Shown here in pieces: positions 24,958 through 38,112 of a stretch of 64,000 bases of DNA (position 1 is the stretch's first letter; each line of letters starts with the position of its first letter). The translations under genes were made by a program, and so were the position numbers. The notes beneath the pieces are model-generated. The model saw only the letters and a list, made by a program, of their open reading frames with translations, did not search any database and was not told where the DNA came from. This DNA comes from Crotalaria pallida. Taxonomy: Eukaryota > Streptophyta > Magnoliopsida > Fabales > Fabaceae. The stretch covers positions 81,549,001 through 81,613,000 of the forward strand of contig CM075656.1 in the NCBI GenBank assembly GCA_037953625.1. The letters are read 5' to 3'.

Positions 24958-26312
24958 TAATATATTAGTTATGCTAAATTTATTTTTTCGCATTATTTTT
25001 GGATTGTTGCATTTAGCTAAAAGTCATATGAAATACCAAATTATGATTATACTTTATAATTTTAGTATCTTTTTAATTACTATAATATTAGAATGTTTAA
25101 AAATAATTTTGCATAAAATTTTAAACTATGTTTATATCCTAAAACATGTTACTTATTAACTTGTTGAAATGTTATTAAATTTCATTTACCGATAATTTTA
25201 ACAAGTATTTTTCTTACACTTGTTAGAAAAACCCATAAAACAAAAAATAATAAAATAAAGAGCAAAACATATGAAATGGATATTTTTTCTTATCCAAATT
25301 GCATGGTCTGATCTGAGTCATAGAGGAGACAGAATCCAGAACCAGTACAGCAGATCCTGAAACACGAACCAATGAAACGAATCTGTGGGCACCACATAAA
25401 CACCATACCACAAAGCACAGAGGATACCAGTCAGCACAGACGCAGCATCTCCCATTGCCATTACACCACGTGCTATGTCCATCCACAACCTATCATTAAT
25501 TCTATGAACCTAACTATACTTCGGTTCCTTTGTTTTGACACAATAGCCCCCACTCCCCCCACTACTTTTCAATTATCCAAATGCCACTTGATATGTTTTC
25601 CATAATCAAATAATGCCCTTACTCATATAATCAAATGACACTTGGGTATCTAGGTTTTTGCTTAAAGCACTTAATAAAATTAGAAATATAATCATAAATA
25701 CATTTTTTTTATGAATATTAAAATTTATAATTTTTAATAACTTTATATTATATTTAATTTGTTGATCAGTATATTAAAGACACACGTTAATATTTTCATA
25801 TTTTGTGAAATGTGACAATTAAAAGTGCATTATTAATAAATATATTATTTGCATTTTTTTTTTGAGAAACTCACATGCAAAAAAAAAATAGTGACTTTTA
25901 TTTGTGATATTAGAAATATGAATATTTTATATATTTTCATAACTACTTTTATAGTTATTATTGATATTTTAAAAAGCGTTAGATAAATAAAAATGTTTAT
26001 TGAAAAATATTGTAATAAAAATTGAAATAAAACTTTGTAAATAAGACAAAAATAAATTTTTTGATAGTAGAACTTAACACCAGCACGAGTAAAAAAAATA
26101 GTTAAAAGTGATTTTGCCATTTTCTGGATAATATATGTTTTCCATGCGATCCTATATAGTATAATATATTTTGGAAAAAAATTACTTTCATAAAAAAAAA
26201 TACCTCTGCCCGAGAAGTAATTAATATGTTTTCCTGATAAATTTTATCTCTTGTTAATCTATTATTCTAGTTCCTTTCGAGACCAATATACTAAACAAAT
26301 CTTTATTTTATA

Positions 26313-26586
26313 CTCTATCTATCTCATAAGTTATATTATTTTATATTCTTGCATATAAATTAAGAAATGAGTAAATGATATAAGAATTTGGTATAGTTTG
26401 GCTAAATTACTCTCATTTAATTATAAGAAATAATGTAATAATAAATGTATGAAAATTATATTAAAGAGAGATAGAAAAATGAACGGTAAAAAAAAGAATA
26501 TAATAAATAAGCATGTACTTATAAAAAATTATAAATGAATATTAAATTTATAATAATACATAATTTATAAGACAAAATAAGATGAC
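26313..26586. mobile_element. Stowaway MITE, family B, diverged
   Basis: The left end CTCTATCTATCTCATAAG follows TA. The right end (ATAAGACAAAATAAGATGAC) precedes TA. Interior TTAAGAAATGAGTAAATGAT matches the family. Confidence 0.7.
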
Positions 26587-26866
26587 TAAATTATCATACT
26601 AGAAAGAAGGACTTAACTAATTCAATAATTTTCACATGTTAACCTTAAATGTAGCCAACTCATCTAACACCACCCCTTGATTGCAGACCATGAATGATTG
26701 CTTGGTGGACCTTAATAATCCCAATAATACAAAATTTTCTGAATTACAAACTTCAACTCCAAAAACAATCGTTTGGTCCTTAATAATTCCCATAATTATT
26801 ATTTTTTCCTACCAAAAGAAAAACAGAGTATTATGCGGTTCAAACTTTGGCTTCCTAATAAAACGG

Positions 26867-26950
26867 CACGTGTCTTCTTCTTTAGCAAAAGTTCATGTTT
26901 TCTTGTTCCAAAGTAAAAGCGCGTGTTGGGTACTTCCAACTTTATATAAA
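26867..26950 (+). promoter_or_regulatory. BAM9 core promoter: G-box and TATA box
   Basis: CACGTG (within GGCACGTGTC, an ABRE-like G-box) is at 26867-26872. TATATAAA is at 26943-26950, about 193 bases before the ATG at 27143. A pyrimidine-rich leader follows. This suggests bZIP or bHLH control (inference). Confidence 0.6.
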
Positions 26951-27142
26951 GGACCCTTACCCACTTTCATTTTTCCTCATCTTCAAAATCTTTCCTTTTA
27001 TCCATTCTTCAACTTCTCTTACGAAAACCTCAACTGGGTATTCTCAAAAATCTCGAATTTCGATCCGGGTGTTGAAAAAGTTTAGAACTTTTTTTTTTTG
27101 CTGTGAATCAAGGTTATTATTTTTTTTTTTAGCAATTTGGAA

Positions 27143-30100
27143 ATGGAGATTTCTGTGATTGGAAGCTCTCAGGTGAAGCTGGGAAAGTCTGATTTGGTGT
27201 ATAGAGAATTGGGCTTGTATAATTTGAAGGATAATAATTGCAGGGTTTTGAATAATAGGGTTTGTTTTGGGAGCAATAGTAATAATAATAGTAATAAGAG
27301 GTGGAAGAAAGCAGGGATACGTTTCACTTTGAAGGCTCTGAAATCTGAACCTGTTAGAGAGGAGAAACGTTCTGGTCCTGTACCAAGATCCAAAAAGGTG
27401 AGTCTTTTTTTTTTTTTTAAATTACTGTATTACTATTATTAAAAAAAAAAATACTACTACAGTATTTACTTATATGTTGTGTTCTGTGTTTGGTTGGTTG
27501 CCGAGAAACTATGGGGGGCAAATTTGGGATTTTATTTTTCAAATTAATCTGTTACTACTTCATTAATAGTTCTGCTTCTACATACTATTTTGGCTAGACT
27601 TGAACTTCATATAATTTATTATTACTTAGGTGTCTAAAAAAATATTTTCCATGCCTAAAAGCTCATACTTAGATTTTTTTTAGACAAATGTTTTTGGTGA
27701 AAGCTCTTAGATTTTTTTTTTAATTATTTGAAAAGAAAAGCTCTTTAATAAGGGAAAAAGTCTAAAGATATGAACTTTTCAACGTTATACTACAAATTAC
27801 TAGTAGTATGTTAAAAATTCTTCATATGCATAGTCAAGTCAACAACATCAACTACTTAAGTAGATGTGTAGGGCAATAATCAAGTCAGCACAGCCCCCTT
27901 AAAATGACCATTGTTAATCTTTACATAGATGTGCATATTATATATGAAATCTAATGATTTATATGCTGGAAATTTAATTTCTGCATGTGCTTATTTTGAT
28001 TTTTGAAATCTATTGATGGATATGCTTCCATGATGAAATCTAATTTTTACCAACAAAGACTTTGTTGGTAGAGGCCATTGAAGTTTCCTTGATTCTGCAT
28101 CAGTTAATGGAGCAACTATAATTTTTTACTGGTTTAATTAGTCTTTTGGTCCTTATACTTTCACCGACTTTTTAAATAGGTAATTAGTGAAAACGCTTGC
28201 AGTTAGTTCCCTAATCCCTATACCTCAAAAAAGTTTTAAATAGGTCCCTACTAGGACAAGTTTTAGAGAGTTAAACTTAATTACTCCGTATTCAACTTTT
28301 ATAATTAGTGAAGACTTAACTAAAAACTTATTTAAATGCAAGGACTTAATTTAATTTTTTTTACAAGTATAAGGACTTGCTTACAAACTTTAAAACTATA
28401 AGGGCCTATTAAAAAATCAAGCGAGACTTTAGGGACAAATCATATATTAGTGACTGCTCAAGGTTTACATGCTATATTGGTTTAATATGCTGTACTGCGT
28501 CTCTTTAAAAGATTTCATTGGATTTTCTGTGGATTTTGTTTTCATCAGTGAACATCTGTTTTATAGTTCTGCTTCTTGTTGTCATTCGCTGCTTGATTCA
28601 AATCTATGTTACATGTTGGGTGAAAATAAAATTCACTTTGTTATATAATGTCAACCTCAAGGGTCAAGGCATTCAAAAATTGCTGACATGCTTAAAATAA
28701 TATGTTGCAGGTAGACAGTGTAAGATTATTTGTGGGGCTGCCTCTAGATTCAGTTTCTTATGACTGCAATTCAATAAGCCATGCAAGAGCAATTGTAGCT
28801 GGCCTAAAAGCTTTGAAGTTATTAGGAGTTGAAGGTGTTGAGCTTCCCATTTGGTGGGGAATTGTAGAGAAAGAAACCATGGGAAAATATGATTGGTCAG
28901 GCTACCTTGCTATCGCTGAGATGGTTCAGAAAGTCGGTCTCAAACTCCATGTGACGCTTTGCTTCCATGGATCCGAAAAACCAGATATCCCCCTACCAAA
29001 ATGGGTTTCCCAGATTGGTGAATCTCAGCCGAGTATTTTCTTTACGGATCGTTCAGGGCAGCATTATAAGGAATGCCTGTCACTGGCGGTTGATAATCTT
29101 CCCGTTCTCGATGGGAAGACTCCGATCCAAGTGTACCAGAGTTTCTGTGAGAGCTTTAAGTCTTCGTTCTCTCCATTCATGGGCTCTACAATTACGGTAA
29201 GAGTTGTCAATTCCACGACCACTTGTGTACTCTAATATCCACTTTCAGATTAATATATATGATTGATAACATCTCCTTATCTTTCTATTCTGCAGGGCAT
29301 TTCCATGGGTCTAGGACCAGATGGTGAGCTACGTTATCCATCTCACCGCAAGCTAACAGGTAATAGTAATTCTCGAGGTGTTGGAGAATTCCAGTGTTAT
29401 GACCAAAACATGCTCAGCTTTCTCAAGCAACATGCTGAAGCATCTGGAAATCCTTTATGGGGGCTCGGTGGCCCACATGATGCCCCTACCTATGACCAAC
29501 CACTATATGCCAATAACTTCTTCAAGGATGGAGGTTCTTGGGAGTCTACATATGGGGACTTCTTCCTTTCCTGGTATTCTAATCAACTTATCACTCATGG
29601 AGATTCCCTCCTTTCATTAGCGGCTTCGACGTTCGGCGACGCTGGAGTGACAGTACATGGAAAGATCCCACTTATGCACTCTTGGTATGGAACTCGATCA
29701 CATCCTTCCGAGCTAACAACAGGGTTCTATAACACGGCGAACAAGGATGGTTATGAACCAGTTGCAAAGATGTTTGCTAAGAACTCGTGCAAAATGATAG
29801 TACCCGGAATGGACCTGTCAGATTCATACCAGTCAAATGAAACTCATTCTAGGCCAGAGTTGCTGCTTGCACAAATTATGGCGGCTTGCAAAAATCATGG
29901 CGTGAGGGTTTCAGGTCAAAATATTTCAGAGTCTGGTTCTCCAGGAGGTTTTGAACAAATTAAGAAGAATTTATTAGGAGATAATGTATTGGACTTGTTC
30001 ACATATCAAAGAATGGGAGCACAGTTCTTTTCTCCTGAGCATTTTCCTTCATTCACTGAGTTAGTTCGGAGCCTTAATCAACTGGAGCTGCATTCAGATG

Positions 30101-30180
30101 ATCTACCTTCCGAAGAGGAAGAAGGCGTTGAATCTGCGATCAAGAGCCAAGAATCAAGCACGAGCATGCAAGCAGCATAA
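27143..30180 (+). CDS. BAM9: Inactive-type beta-amylase 9, plastid
   Basis: Three exons, 27143-27397, 28711-29196 and 29296-30180, total 1626 nt (541 aa), close to my recollection of about 536 aa for Arabidopsis BAM9. The N-terminus MEISVIGSSQV with YRELGL is the family's recognisable start and acts as a plastid-targeting region. Glycosyl hydrolase 14 hallmarks follow: VGLPLDSVS, GVEGVELPIWWG, GLGPDGELRYPS and GEFQCYD. The first catalytic Glu (soybean Glu186) is kept as Glu258. The second (soybean Glu380, in the GEN motif) is Gln455 in SGQNIS. The flexible loop after FH is shortened to GSEKPD, and the inner loop TCLEM is replaced by PGMDLSD. Family knowledge says such proteins are catalytically dead and may be regulatory. 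Upstream starts in frame are non-ATG, so 27143 is the start. A foldback element sits in intron 1 and a (GAT)n repeat in the 3' UTR. Confidence 0.95.
28133..28450. mobile_element. Foldback MITE-like repeat in BAM9 intron 1
   Basis: The left part (TTTGGTCCTTATACTTTCAC, TTTTTAAATAGG) is the inverse of the right part (CCTATTAAAAAATCAAG, TAGGGAC). Repeated 'GGTCC/GGACC' blocks are typical of plant foldback MITEs. Ends and TSD are not resolved. Confidence 0.5.
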
Positions 30181-30276
30181 CTGTTGTAAATTTGTATTAG
30201 TTATAGTCATGTATATAACAAAGTGTTGCAACTTGCAACCTTGAGATTGAGGATAGGTTATTTTGTTAAGCACAGG

Positions 30277-30300
30277 ATGATGATGATGATGATGATGATG
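30277..30300 (+). repeat. (GAT)8 in BAM9 3' UTR
   Basis: Eight perfect GAT units about 100 bases after the stop codon. Confidence 0.95.
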
Positions 30301-31780
30301 CCTATTATAGCCTCTTTACTATTGTTCCTTATAATGTAGCCAAGGTGGATGGCAGATGACTTTTTTTGTAATTTGTGCTCTTGTCACGTCTACCTTTGTA
30401 TGCAAGATTACTTAGCTTTTAAAAACATTGTATAGAAATGATTATTTCTTCTTCTCCAACATGGTTTCAAGTTGAACAATAAATTTTAATCAGTATTTGG
30501 ATGAGCTTACTCTATCTTCGTAGTTCGTATTCCACTAGCCTCTCTTTGGCTTAATCACAATCGACAATAATCAATCTCTCTCTTGAAGAATATACGTACG
30601 ATCATTAGTCATAACATCCCTCTGAAGGAAAAGTGATTGAAATTAAAATGACATCTCTTACGAAGAGTTTAGTGTAGTTTCTGAAATAAGAGTGGTACAA
30701 AGTACGATTATATTAAAACCTCAAAGAAGCTTAGGGTAATTTTCTTCATGGTAATAGGCTTTCAGAAGGATATTGAATTAGTAGTTCAGAGAACTTAACT
30801 TCCAAGTGGATCCAATATGTCTTGGGTTAATGGACATTTTTTATAATTATAGGATAAAAAAACACACCTTTTCCTTAGTGAATGGATGCTGTTTAAGATA
30901 GGTCTCTGCATGATATATTGTAGCTATGTTCATGTTCACAGCATCTTTTGTCCCTAGGTAAATTTTCTTCCTTGAGCTATCATTTGAGTGTATGACATCA
31001 AATTCAGCTGTCTATTTCACTGTTTGAATCAAATGGTCTAGGTTGATGGACTTGTTCACAAGATAAACATCATGTTAATTTGTTGAAATTGATGAGGTTT
31101 GGTTCTTCCCAAGTCCAATTTGTAGTTATTTCTAATTCATAATCATTGCTTTTCTTATGCTGCTTGTTGACTTGCTTCAGTTTTTTTTACTGTTGTTTGA
31201 TTGCTAAATATTTCTGTATGTTACATTAGTATATATAGAAATTTTCGGTAGCTAGGAGTCTTTCCTACTTATTGAAAGCCATAATAAGCCTCATTTTGGC
31301 TTTCACAATTTCTAGCTAGAGTAATGTCATGCTTTTGTTATTTCACATTTTCTTTTCACATAAGTAATGTGTCAGTTTTGGGGGTAAACATTACTTTTCC
31401 GTCTGTTGTTTGCAGTGAAGAGCTTAGTGATTTACATGAGATTATAAACTCAAGTCTTTGTAACACTAATGCGCCAAAAAAAATATGAAATTACTTGTTT
31501 CATGAAGTTGGATTCTTAACCGAGGTTGTCATAGGTCTTTGGGCCTAATATTAAAGAGAAGGATTAATGGCTATATAAGGATTGATAAATCTTTTGTTAA
31601 AATAGGAATAAGATAGTTGCCATTTAATTTAGATAATTAAATGTTTTATGTTTAATTCTAGAATGTTCATGTGTTCTACGATGACGACACTTGTAAGATC
31701 AATATTCTTTTTAGAATTTACTATTTTCTATTTAAAGCTTTGTAGTTATTATTCTCGGTCAATCAAAAAACCAAGTTATT

Positions 31781-31866
31781 TTATTAGTTTTATTTCTTAA
31801 GAGTAATACAATTGTAGTTTTTTTTATTAGTTTTATTTCTTAAGAGTAATACAATTGTAGTTTTTT
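31781..31866. repeat. 43-bp tandem duplication
   Basis: TTATTAGTTTTATTTCTTAA... ACAATTGTAG is present twice with a 43-bp period and no visible changes, so it is recent. Confidence 0.85.
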
Positions 31867-31942
31867 TGGTAGTCTCATCTTTTTGAGTATATCAAGTTGT
31901 AGGTATGGTAGTTTGTTTCAATTTTACTTATTGATACTATGA

Positions 31943-32072
31943 GTGCATGTTTGGATGCACATTGGATTCTCCTGGAATTGATTCTGGAAAGCAAAAACTA
32001 CTCACACTTGCTTTACGTCCAATGTGATTTTGAACCTTAACAAGATTTTCCACCGCCAAACCAAACATGCAC
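31943..32072. mobile_element. Short palindromic MITE
   Basis: Ends GTGCATGTTTGG and CCAAACATGCAC are exact inverse repeats about 130 bp apart. Flanks share ACTATG, but the exact duplication is ambiguous. Confidence 0.6.
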
Positions 32073-32371
32073 TATGTAATGGTTGTCAACTTGTCATTTG
32101 AAAATGTTACAAGCATTAGAAAAGCCTTAGTAACCGGTGTCCCTTATTCCTCCTGGTGACATGCTCCACGCACAATTGAACCAATGAGTAACTAGTTTTG
32201 AAATGCCATATTTTATTTAAAATTGCATTTAGGAACAGTGGATAATAGGTAGGTAATTACTATGCTATTTCTGATGACTGACACTACATGTAGTCATGGA
32301 GATGGTAATTTTTTTGCTCCACGTAGTTAATTATGATCTCGCAGGAAAATGCTTATTCTGCCCAAGGAAGA

Positions 32372-32520
32372 CCGATCGTTGATCAAGTTGATAAAAAATC
32401 ATCTATTAACCCACAAGATTCAAAGTTCAAATCCCAATAATCTGAAGTGCATTTGTAAACACTCATAGCCATGAGTCGATAAGTACCCGAGACCTAACTA
32501 ACCTAAACTTTCTCATTTGT
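32372..32520 (+). mobile_element. tRNA-derived SINE relic
   Basis: GTTGATCAAGTTGATA resembles an A box and AAAGTTCAAATCCC a B box. GACCTAACTAACCTAAAC follows downstream. Ends are decayed. Confidence 0.45.
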
Positions 32521-33174
32521 AAAGACTGAAAGAAAAAGTGCTCTAAGAAGGCAGTAAATTAAAATCTCGGCATGCACCATCACTTGATTGGATAAACAAC
32601 CTAATTACAAGTAAACTACTATTAAGATCACTTATAAAAATACAAAAAAAAATTTGGAAAGACAATTTATTTACAAGGGGAACTGGATACATAATACTGG
32701 AGGGGGGTAACAAGTTCCAAGAAACATTCCAATATCAGGTGATTCTTCCTAGAAGTGATGAATTGTGATTCAAGAAACTAACTAAAAGTCTCAAATGTGC
32801 AAAAGACCATTCTTTTAAATTCAGTTCATCACCATTCAATCAACTTTGGAACAGTTTTCATTATATTGCTTTCCACAAAGCAAGCTTCAAACCATAATAC
32901 TTCTCCAGCAGCAAAAGAGATGGCCATGTAATTCTGGACAGAACCTAGCATGAACAAGAAGCAAACACCATCAATTGGCTGAAAACTGTAGAAGCAATAA
33001 TATTTAGTAGGATGGTCAGAGACATGCTATTTAACACCAACCCTTTTGAAATGCTTGCCGCACCAGTATCCGGTACCATATCCTATCAAATACTTGGATA
33101 TTTTTCAGATACTTTTCATTTATATATCTTTCAATTATGAATGTATTCATATTGTGTCATATCCATGTGCCAAA

Positions 33175-33197
33175 AATAATAATAATAATAATAATAG
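33175..33197. repeat. (AAT)n microsatellite
   Basis: About seven AAT/TAA units. Confidence 0.9.
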
Positions 33198-33385
33198 CGA
33201 TAGTAAAAGGTGTAGGTGTACTATTGGACAGTGGCAAAATCTAAGACAATTGCATTTGCACATCTATCAATGAAATAACAGCAAAGATCACTTAGCTTCT
33301 ATAGCTTTCTATTTATCTATTTTTGTTTGAGCTATATTCAACTTTTAGAATATTGGGTTTTCAAATGAATACCTGCTCAAACATG

Positions 33386-36300
33386 CTATTCACAAGCAAT
33401 CTTGGTATCAAAGCTGCTGAGACAAATCGCAAATGCCTGAAATGCTGAGATAGGGTATCGGTAATCCATGGTAAACACATCTTTCCCAACTTTTCCGAAT
33501 TGGAGAATGATCTTATCATGTTCTGGTCCAGCAGGTCCATTTTCCGGAGAAGCTACCAGCTGAAAGTTTTTAACTGAGGCAATTGTCACCCGTCCATGAA
33601 AGTTTAAGCACCAACACTGCAGCTGCTCGTGCCACCGGGGAGCCTTGTTTTTCAACACTAAGACCCCGTCCTTTTGATCACCCAAGGGCCCAGATACAGA
33701 ATTTTCCACATGATTTGATTTTGATCGAGAAAAAGAGAAAGAGGGAAACATATCTATATTTTTAAGAGAAAGCTCAGTCTGTGTAGGGGCTATCCCTCCT
33801 GGTTCAATTGCAGAGGCAGGAACGGAATCCATGACACAATGCATTCTCCTAGGCCCCCTAGTCACCGTATAAACATGTTAAGTATTGCAATAGTCAAGTA
33901 TATAACCAGAATGCATGGTAAACTGACCACTCGAAACATCATCGTCCATCAAAAGAAAACTATGGATAGCAAGTCAAAATATATGCAAATACAAATATTT
34001 AGTTAAATTTCACGCAAGATGATCTATGTGCTATCGCAGCATGTAAAGCTTACCTGGAACCTAGCATATTCAATTCATATGAGATGTGAGCCACTGGAAA
34101 ATTGACTGGAGGAACCCTGGGCGAAACTTGTTTTAGATTCACCAACCTAGTGGATCGACTTTTTGCAATCTTTGCCCCTGCGTGAGGGGGCTGGGCATCA
34201 TAGATTGTAAACTTGGTTCCGAGAAAATTTGATCTAATTAAAGTGGAGGAAAGAGGTATAAGTTTTTGCACTAATTAAAAGGAAAACAATAATGGTCGGA
34301 GTCTGATTCGATGTGCACCTCAGTTTCCCAACATGGGTGTTGCTTCCCTTTGACATATCATCTGCATCTAGAGAGATGATATAATCCGTGCATGTGGGAC
34401 GTCTGCACTTGCGTGCAGCCAGAAGGAACTTCCCATCGTCGGCTAGTGCTGAATTAAAGACAACAATAAGGATCAGTCTTAGAGTTAGAAGCTTTATATC
34501 TCAAAAGGAAAACAAAGAAACTAAGGGCCTGTTTGGTTTGCAGCAACGCTTTTTATTTTCATTCTCAGGTTTTATTATTATTTGCAATAATGCCACATAG
34601 TATTCATTCAGTTTCCTGTTTTAAAAAATATGAATAGGAGATAATGGAAACAACAATAGAAATCTTCGCAAATAGGAAACAGAATGGAAAACGAGGTGAC
34701 ATTTTTGCAATTATTAACAAAAGCAGAAAATGGAAACAAAAAACCGTTTTCACCAACAAAACAGGTCGTAAGTTATTATAGAAAGAAATCAACCAAAAGT
34801 TATATTATATACTCACAACTAGTTAAGCTGAGATACAAATAATATGTTTGGGTTGACCGGTTGCGCTTTATAAAGCACCGGAGGAGATGCTCCCTTGGGC
34901 CAGGCTGCAAAAAATTATTCCCCAATTAGAACAAGTTAAAAAAACGCCAAAGGTCAAGAAAACAATACGTAGATGTACTCCACACTAAAACGACAAACAC
35001 AAAAGTAACATTCGATCATCATGCCTTTCTACGAACAAGAGAATATTTAAAGCAATGCGACAAAGGTTAGGAAAATAATAGTAAATCATAGCATTCTACA
35101 ACATAAAGGCATATTCTGGACGGTTTCCACTAAATTTGCACAAAAAGATGGACCTGTTCTTTTACTTTTCAACACGGTATATAATATGTCAACAACAAAG
35201 AAGTTTCAATGGCTGCTACCCAACAAAAACATAATATATCCCTTCTAAACTAGTAGTAGAGAAGATAATTGAATTGGAAGTTAGAACTAGCCGGCACAAG
35301 AAAACAGCCTGTTGTAAGAATTAAGATGGATAAAGTCAGTCCATACTCCATATTAACATCCAAATGTTACAAAACATGGTTCTTTACAATGTCTTGCAAG
35401 AATCTCCAATATAAAGTTCACTCACAAGAAGTTAAACATTTTGTTTTTTTTTTATAAAAAAAAAGGGGCATCGCAATTTAGTGGTCCCGGGTGATATATA
35501 AAAATTTAATGCTGCTGATGCAGGGGAGGATAAAGGCATTTAGAATTGTGCAAAAAAAAAATTATCCACAAATCAGATGGGACAACCAATAACATAAATA
35601 TCCCCAAGTGATAAAATATCTGATTTTTTTTAAAAATATGATTAATGATTAATAATTCTCCAGGATATCGCATAAAATCACAAATCAAAAGCGGCAACAG
35701 AAAAGAATATAAAGAAGCAGATATTATTAGTAAGGAAAATGTTTAAGGCAATCGTTAGCGAGACCCTATTAATTAATAATATATATCATGCAATACAAAT
35801 GAAACTATTGTAATAGATAAAAAGGTCCAAAAAGTTATATATTGACAGACTTAAAAAAAAAATGAAATGATAAGTTCAACCCAACTCCTCACAATTTAAT
35901 GCTGCCTTCATGCAAGGGTAACTCCAGCATCAATTTAATATTTTTTTGTTTTTTTTAATAAAAAATATAGCAATAATAAGTCATAGTAAATCATTTAAAA
36001 AGAAGATAGAGTAAGAAAACCTTGTCTCGCTCATTTAAGCACACAGATTGGGAACTCAACAAAACCAAACTACTAATATAGTAATATCAGTGCCGAACAA
36101 CCCAAAAAGTAAAAAAGGGAAGAAACTTTATACTAAAATAACCCAACAGGAAATGAAAAGCCCCCACCTTTTCAGAAATACAACTAAAATAAGAAAATAA
36201 AATAAAATAAAATAAAAAAACAAAACAAGTATTACTACATAGCAAAGGACCCATTTCTTCAGAATTATCAAAGTGATTATACAAAATTAATTTTGGGATA

Positions 36301-37102
36301 AAAAAGTGATTATTCGAGAAGCTGAAAAATATAACAAAATCACTGAATTTCAGCTTTTCAGCCGCTCAATCACTTTTCTCAATCAAAATAAACACTTTTT
36401 TTTCTTTTTTTAATAAAAACAATTTAAAACTACCTATGTCAAATTGATTTCTCCAGAAATTAGAAAATATAGGAAAATAAGAACTCATTTGCCTAGGCTT
36501 TCAAATGCAATTCAACAAAAAGAAATTTTGTAAATAAGTGTTTTTTTCGAGAAGCTGAAAAAATATAAACAAAAATTTCGAATTTCTTCCTCTTCATCAT
36601 CTTAATCACATATTCTCAATCAAATAATCACTTTACCAAATTTATATTAAAATAAAAAAAACTCAAACAAACATCTCTAAATCAAAATTCTCTTCAAACT
36701 ATTCACCAAAAAAATAAACAAAAACTAAAAAAATCTACAAACCACATTAAAAAAAAAAGAAAAAGAAAAAAAGATTAGTAGGTGGTTTGAAAAAAAAACC
36801 TGCTTAACAGAAATAGGGAAAGTGAGCTTAGAAGAAAACTGAGGAATCTTAACAATCTCCTTAGTGATGTGTCTCCAACTACGGCAAACACCAGCACACG
36901 CCACGACACTCTTCCTCTGAGGCCACGTGTCCTCGGAAGCTTCGATCCTCAGAAGCACTTCTCTAAGCAGCTCCTGAGGCATGTGGGCCCAGCAACTCTG
37001 AGTCAAACCGTCTTCGCTAACCGCATCCGTATCCATTGAAGAGGCGTCTTGAACCACGCGGTGGGATCGTGATTTGAGGTCGCGGATTATGGTTCTGAGC
37101 AT
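33386..37102 (-). CDS. Tubby-like F-box protein (TULP)
   Basis: Five exons on the minus strand, 37102-36800, 34904-34817, 34448-34319, 34233-34054 and 33857-33386, sum to 1173 nt (390 aa plus stop). The N-terminus MLRTIIRDLKSR is typical of plant TLPs. An F-box spans about residues 39-95 (WAHMPQELLREVLLRIE ... VCRSWRHITKEIV), predicting assembly into an SCF E3 ligase through SKP1. The tubby domain follows from about residue 103, with GPREHLLRCFIKRN, KFLLAARKCRR and SNFLGTKFTIYD. It ends in the family signature FQAFAICLSSFDTKIACE. Lys/Arg residues in the RCFIKRNRST region would contribute to phosphoinositide binding, known for the family, which tethers TLPs to the plasma membrane. The insert after ISYELNMLGSR is compact, so the protein is at the short end of the family. 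Intron 1 is long (about 1.9 kb) and intron 2 holds a MITE. Confidence 0.94.
34525..34768. mobile_element. Harbinger-like MITE in tubby-like intron 2
   Basis: Ends GGGCCTGTTTGGTTTG and CCAACAAAACAGGTCG are inverse repeats flanked by TAA (34522-34524 and 34769-34771), the 3-bp duplication of PIF/Harbinger elements. Confidence 0.7.
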
Positions 37103-37416
37103 GATGATGATGGGGTTGGTGGGAATGGGTGAAAGGTTTCAACTTTGAAGAGAAGAGAAGATGGGGTGTTAGAAAATGAAGGTGGGTGATTTATGCGTTG
37201 ATTTAGGGAGAAAGTGCTTTTTTTTTCTTTTTATTTTATTAATTTTTGCTTTTGGGTTTTATCATTATTGTTACTATATTGTTATGAATATGAAAAAAGT
37301 GATTCTGTTTTTCGGTGGTGGGTTTGAGAAGAGTGAAGAAAGGATAAGAGAGAGATTCTGACAAGTGTGATGAGAGAGAGTATTAAAGAAGTTGAGTTGG
37401 CATAGAACAAACAATC

Positions 37417-37688
37417 CTCTTTTCGTCACTAGATATAAAGCTTTTTTAAGGGATTTCACGTCCATTTACAAAGTGAAATAATTTATTTAATTATATTGTA
37501 AATGTGAACTTTTGATATGTAATTTCAAAATTACCCCTATTAATATTATTGAGAATTTAAAAAAAGTTAAATAAATATGGGTATTCGTGGAAAAAAGTAA
37601 TGAATAATCATTAAAAATTGGTAGAAACTTTATAAATAAGAACAAAATAAAAATGTCAAAAGGACTTTATATTTAGCCACGGTGGGAA
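37417..37688. mobile_element. Stowaway MITE, family A, in tubby-like promoter
   Basis: The left end CTCTTTTCGTC and interior TTTCACGTCCATTTACAAAG, AATATTATTGAGAATTTAAA match the 12555 copy. The right end (TTATATTTAGCCACGG) is eroded. It lies about 315 bases upstream of the ATG. Confidence 0.75.
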
Positions 37689-37930
37689 TACCAGCGAGCA
37701 TAGCCCACGGTTTAGCTATTTAGCTAATTAGCTTAGATTATGTCTTTTTGATCTTTAAGTGTTACTTCCTTCTCAATTTCAGATACAGTATAAGGAAAAA
37801 AAAATTCATTTAAAATATAAATAAAATTAATAATTTTATTATTTTTTTCGTTTTTAATGCTATTTACCTCAAATATTTTTAGAAAATTATTATTTTATTT
37901 AATTTTTGTTTCATTTCAAATATTACTTTT

Positions 37931-38112
37931 CTAAAATAATTTTATTTTTTATAAATTTGAGAAAATTTAATACAATCGATTAATATCTTTAATAAACATA
38001 AAATTATCTTGATTTCATATATTAATTTTCTAAAATAATTTTATTTTTTATAAATTTGAGAAAATTTAATACAATCGATTAATATCTTTAATAAACATAA
38101 AATTGTCTTGTT
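37931..38112. repeat. 99-bp tandem duplication
   Basis: CTAAAATAATTTTATTTTTT... AATACAATCGATTAATATC... is present twice with a 99-bp period and very few differences. Confidence 0.85.

Larger units (their letters stand above)
19599..27142. other. Intergenic region between kinase and BAM9
   Basis: 19599-19900 is probably kinase 3' UTR. 20000-21580 shows nothing recognisable. Listed elements follow: SINEs at 21580 and 22119, a 905-bp foldback at 23051, and Stowaway family B copies at 24686 and 26313. 25290-25500 is a relatively GC-rich patch with no recognised coding similarity. 25600-26310 is AT-rich with no feature. From about 26640 the sequence becomes the BAM9 promoter. Confidence 0.65.
30181..33385. 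other. Convergent intergenic region between BAM9 and tubby-like gene
   Basis: It contains the two 3' UTRs facing each other. Listed features: (GAT)8 at 30277, a 43-bp tandem duplication at 31781, a palindromic MITE at 31943, a SINE relic at 32372 and an (AAT)n at 33175. Nothing else is coding-like. Confidence 0.65.

Noticed and set aside
26681..27085. 134-codon plus-strand frame upstream of BAM9
   Set aside because: It overlaps the G-box, TATA box and leader of BAM9 and has no recognisable similarity.
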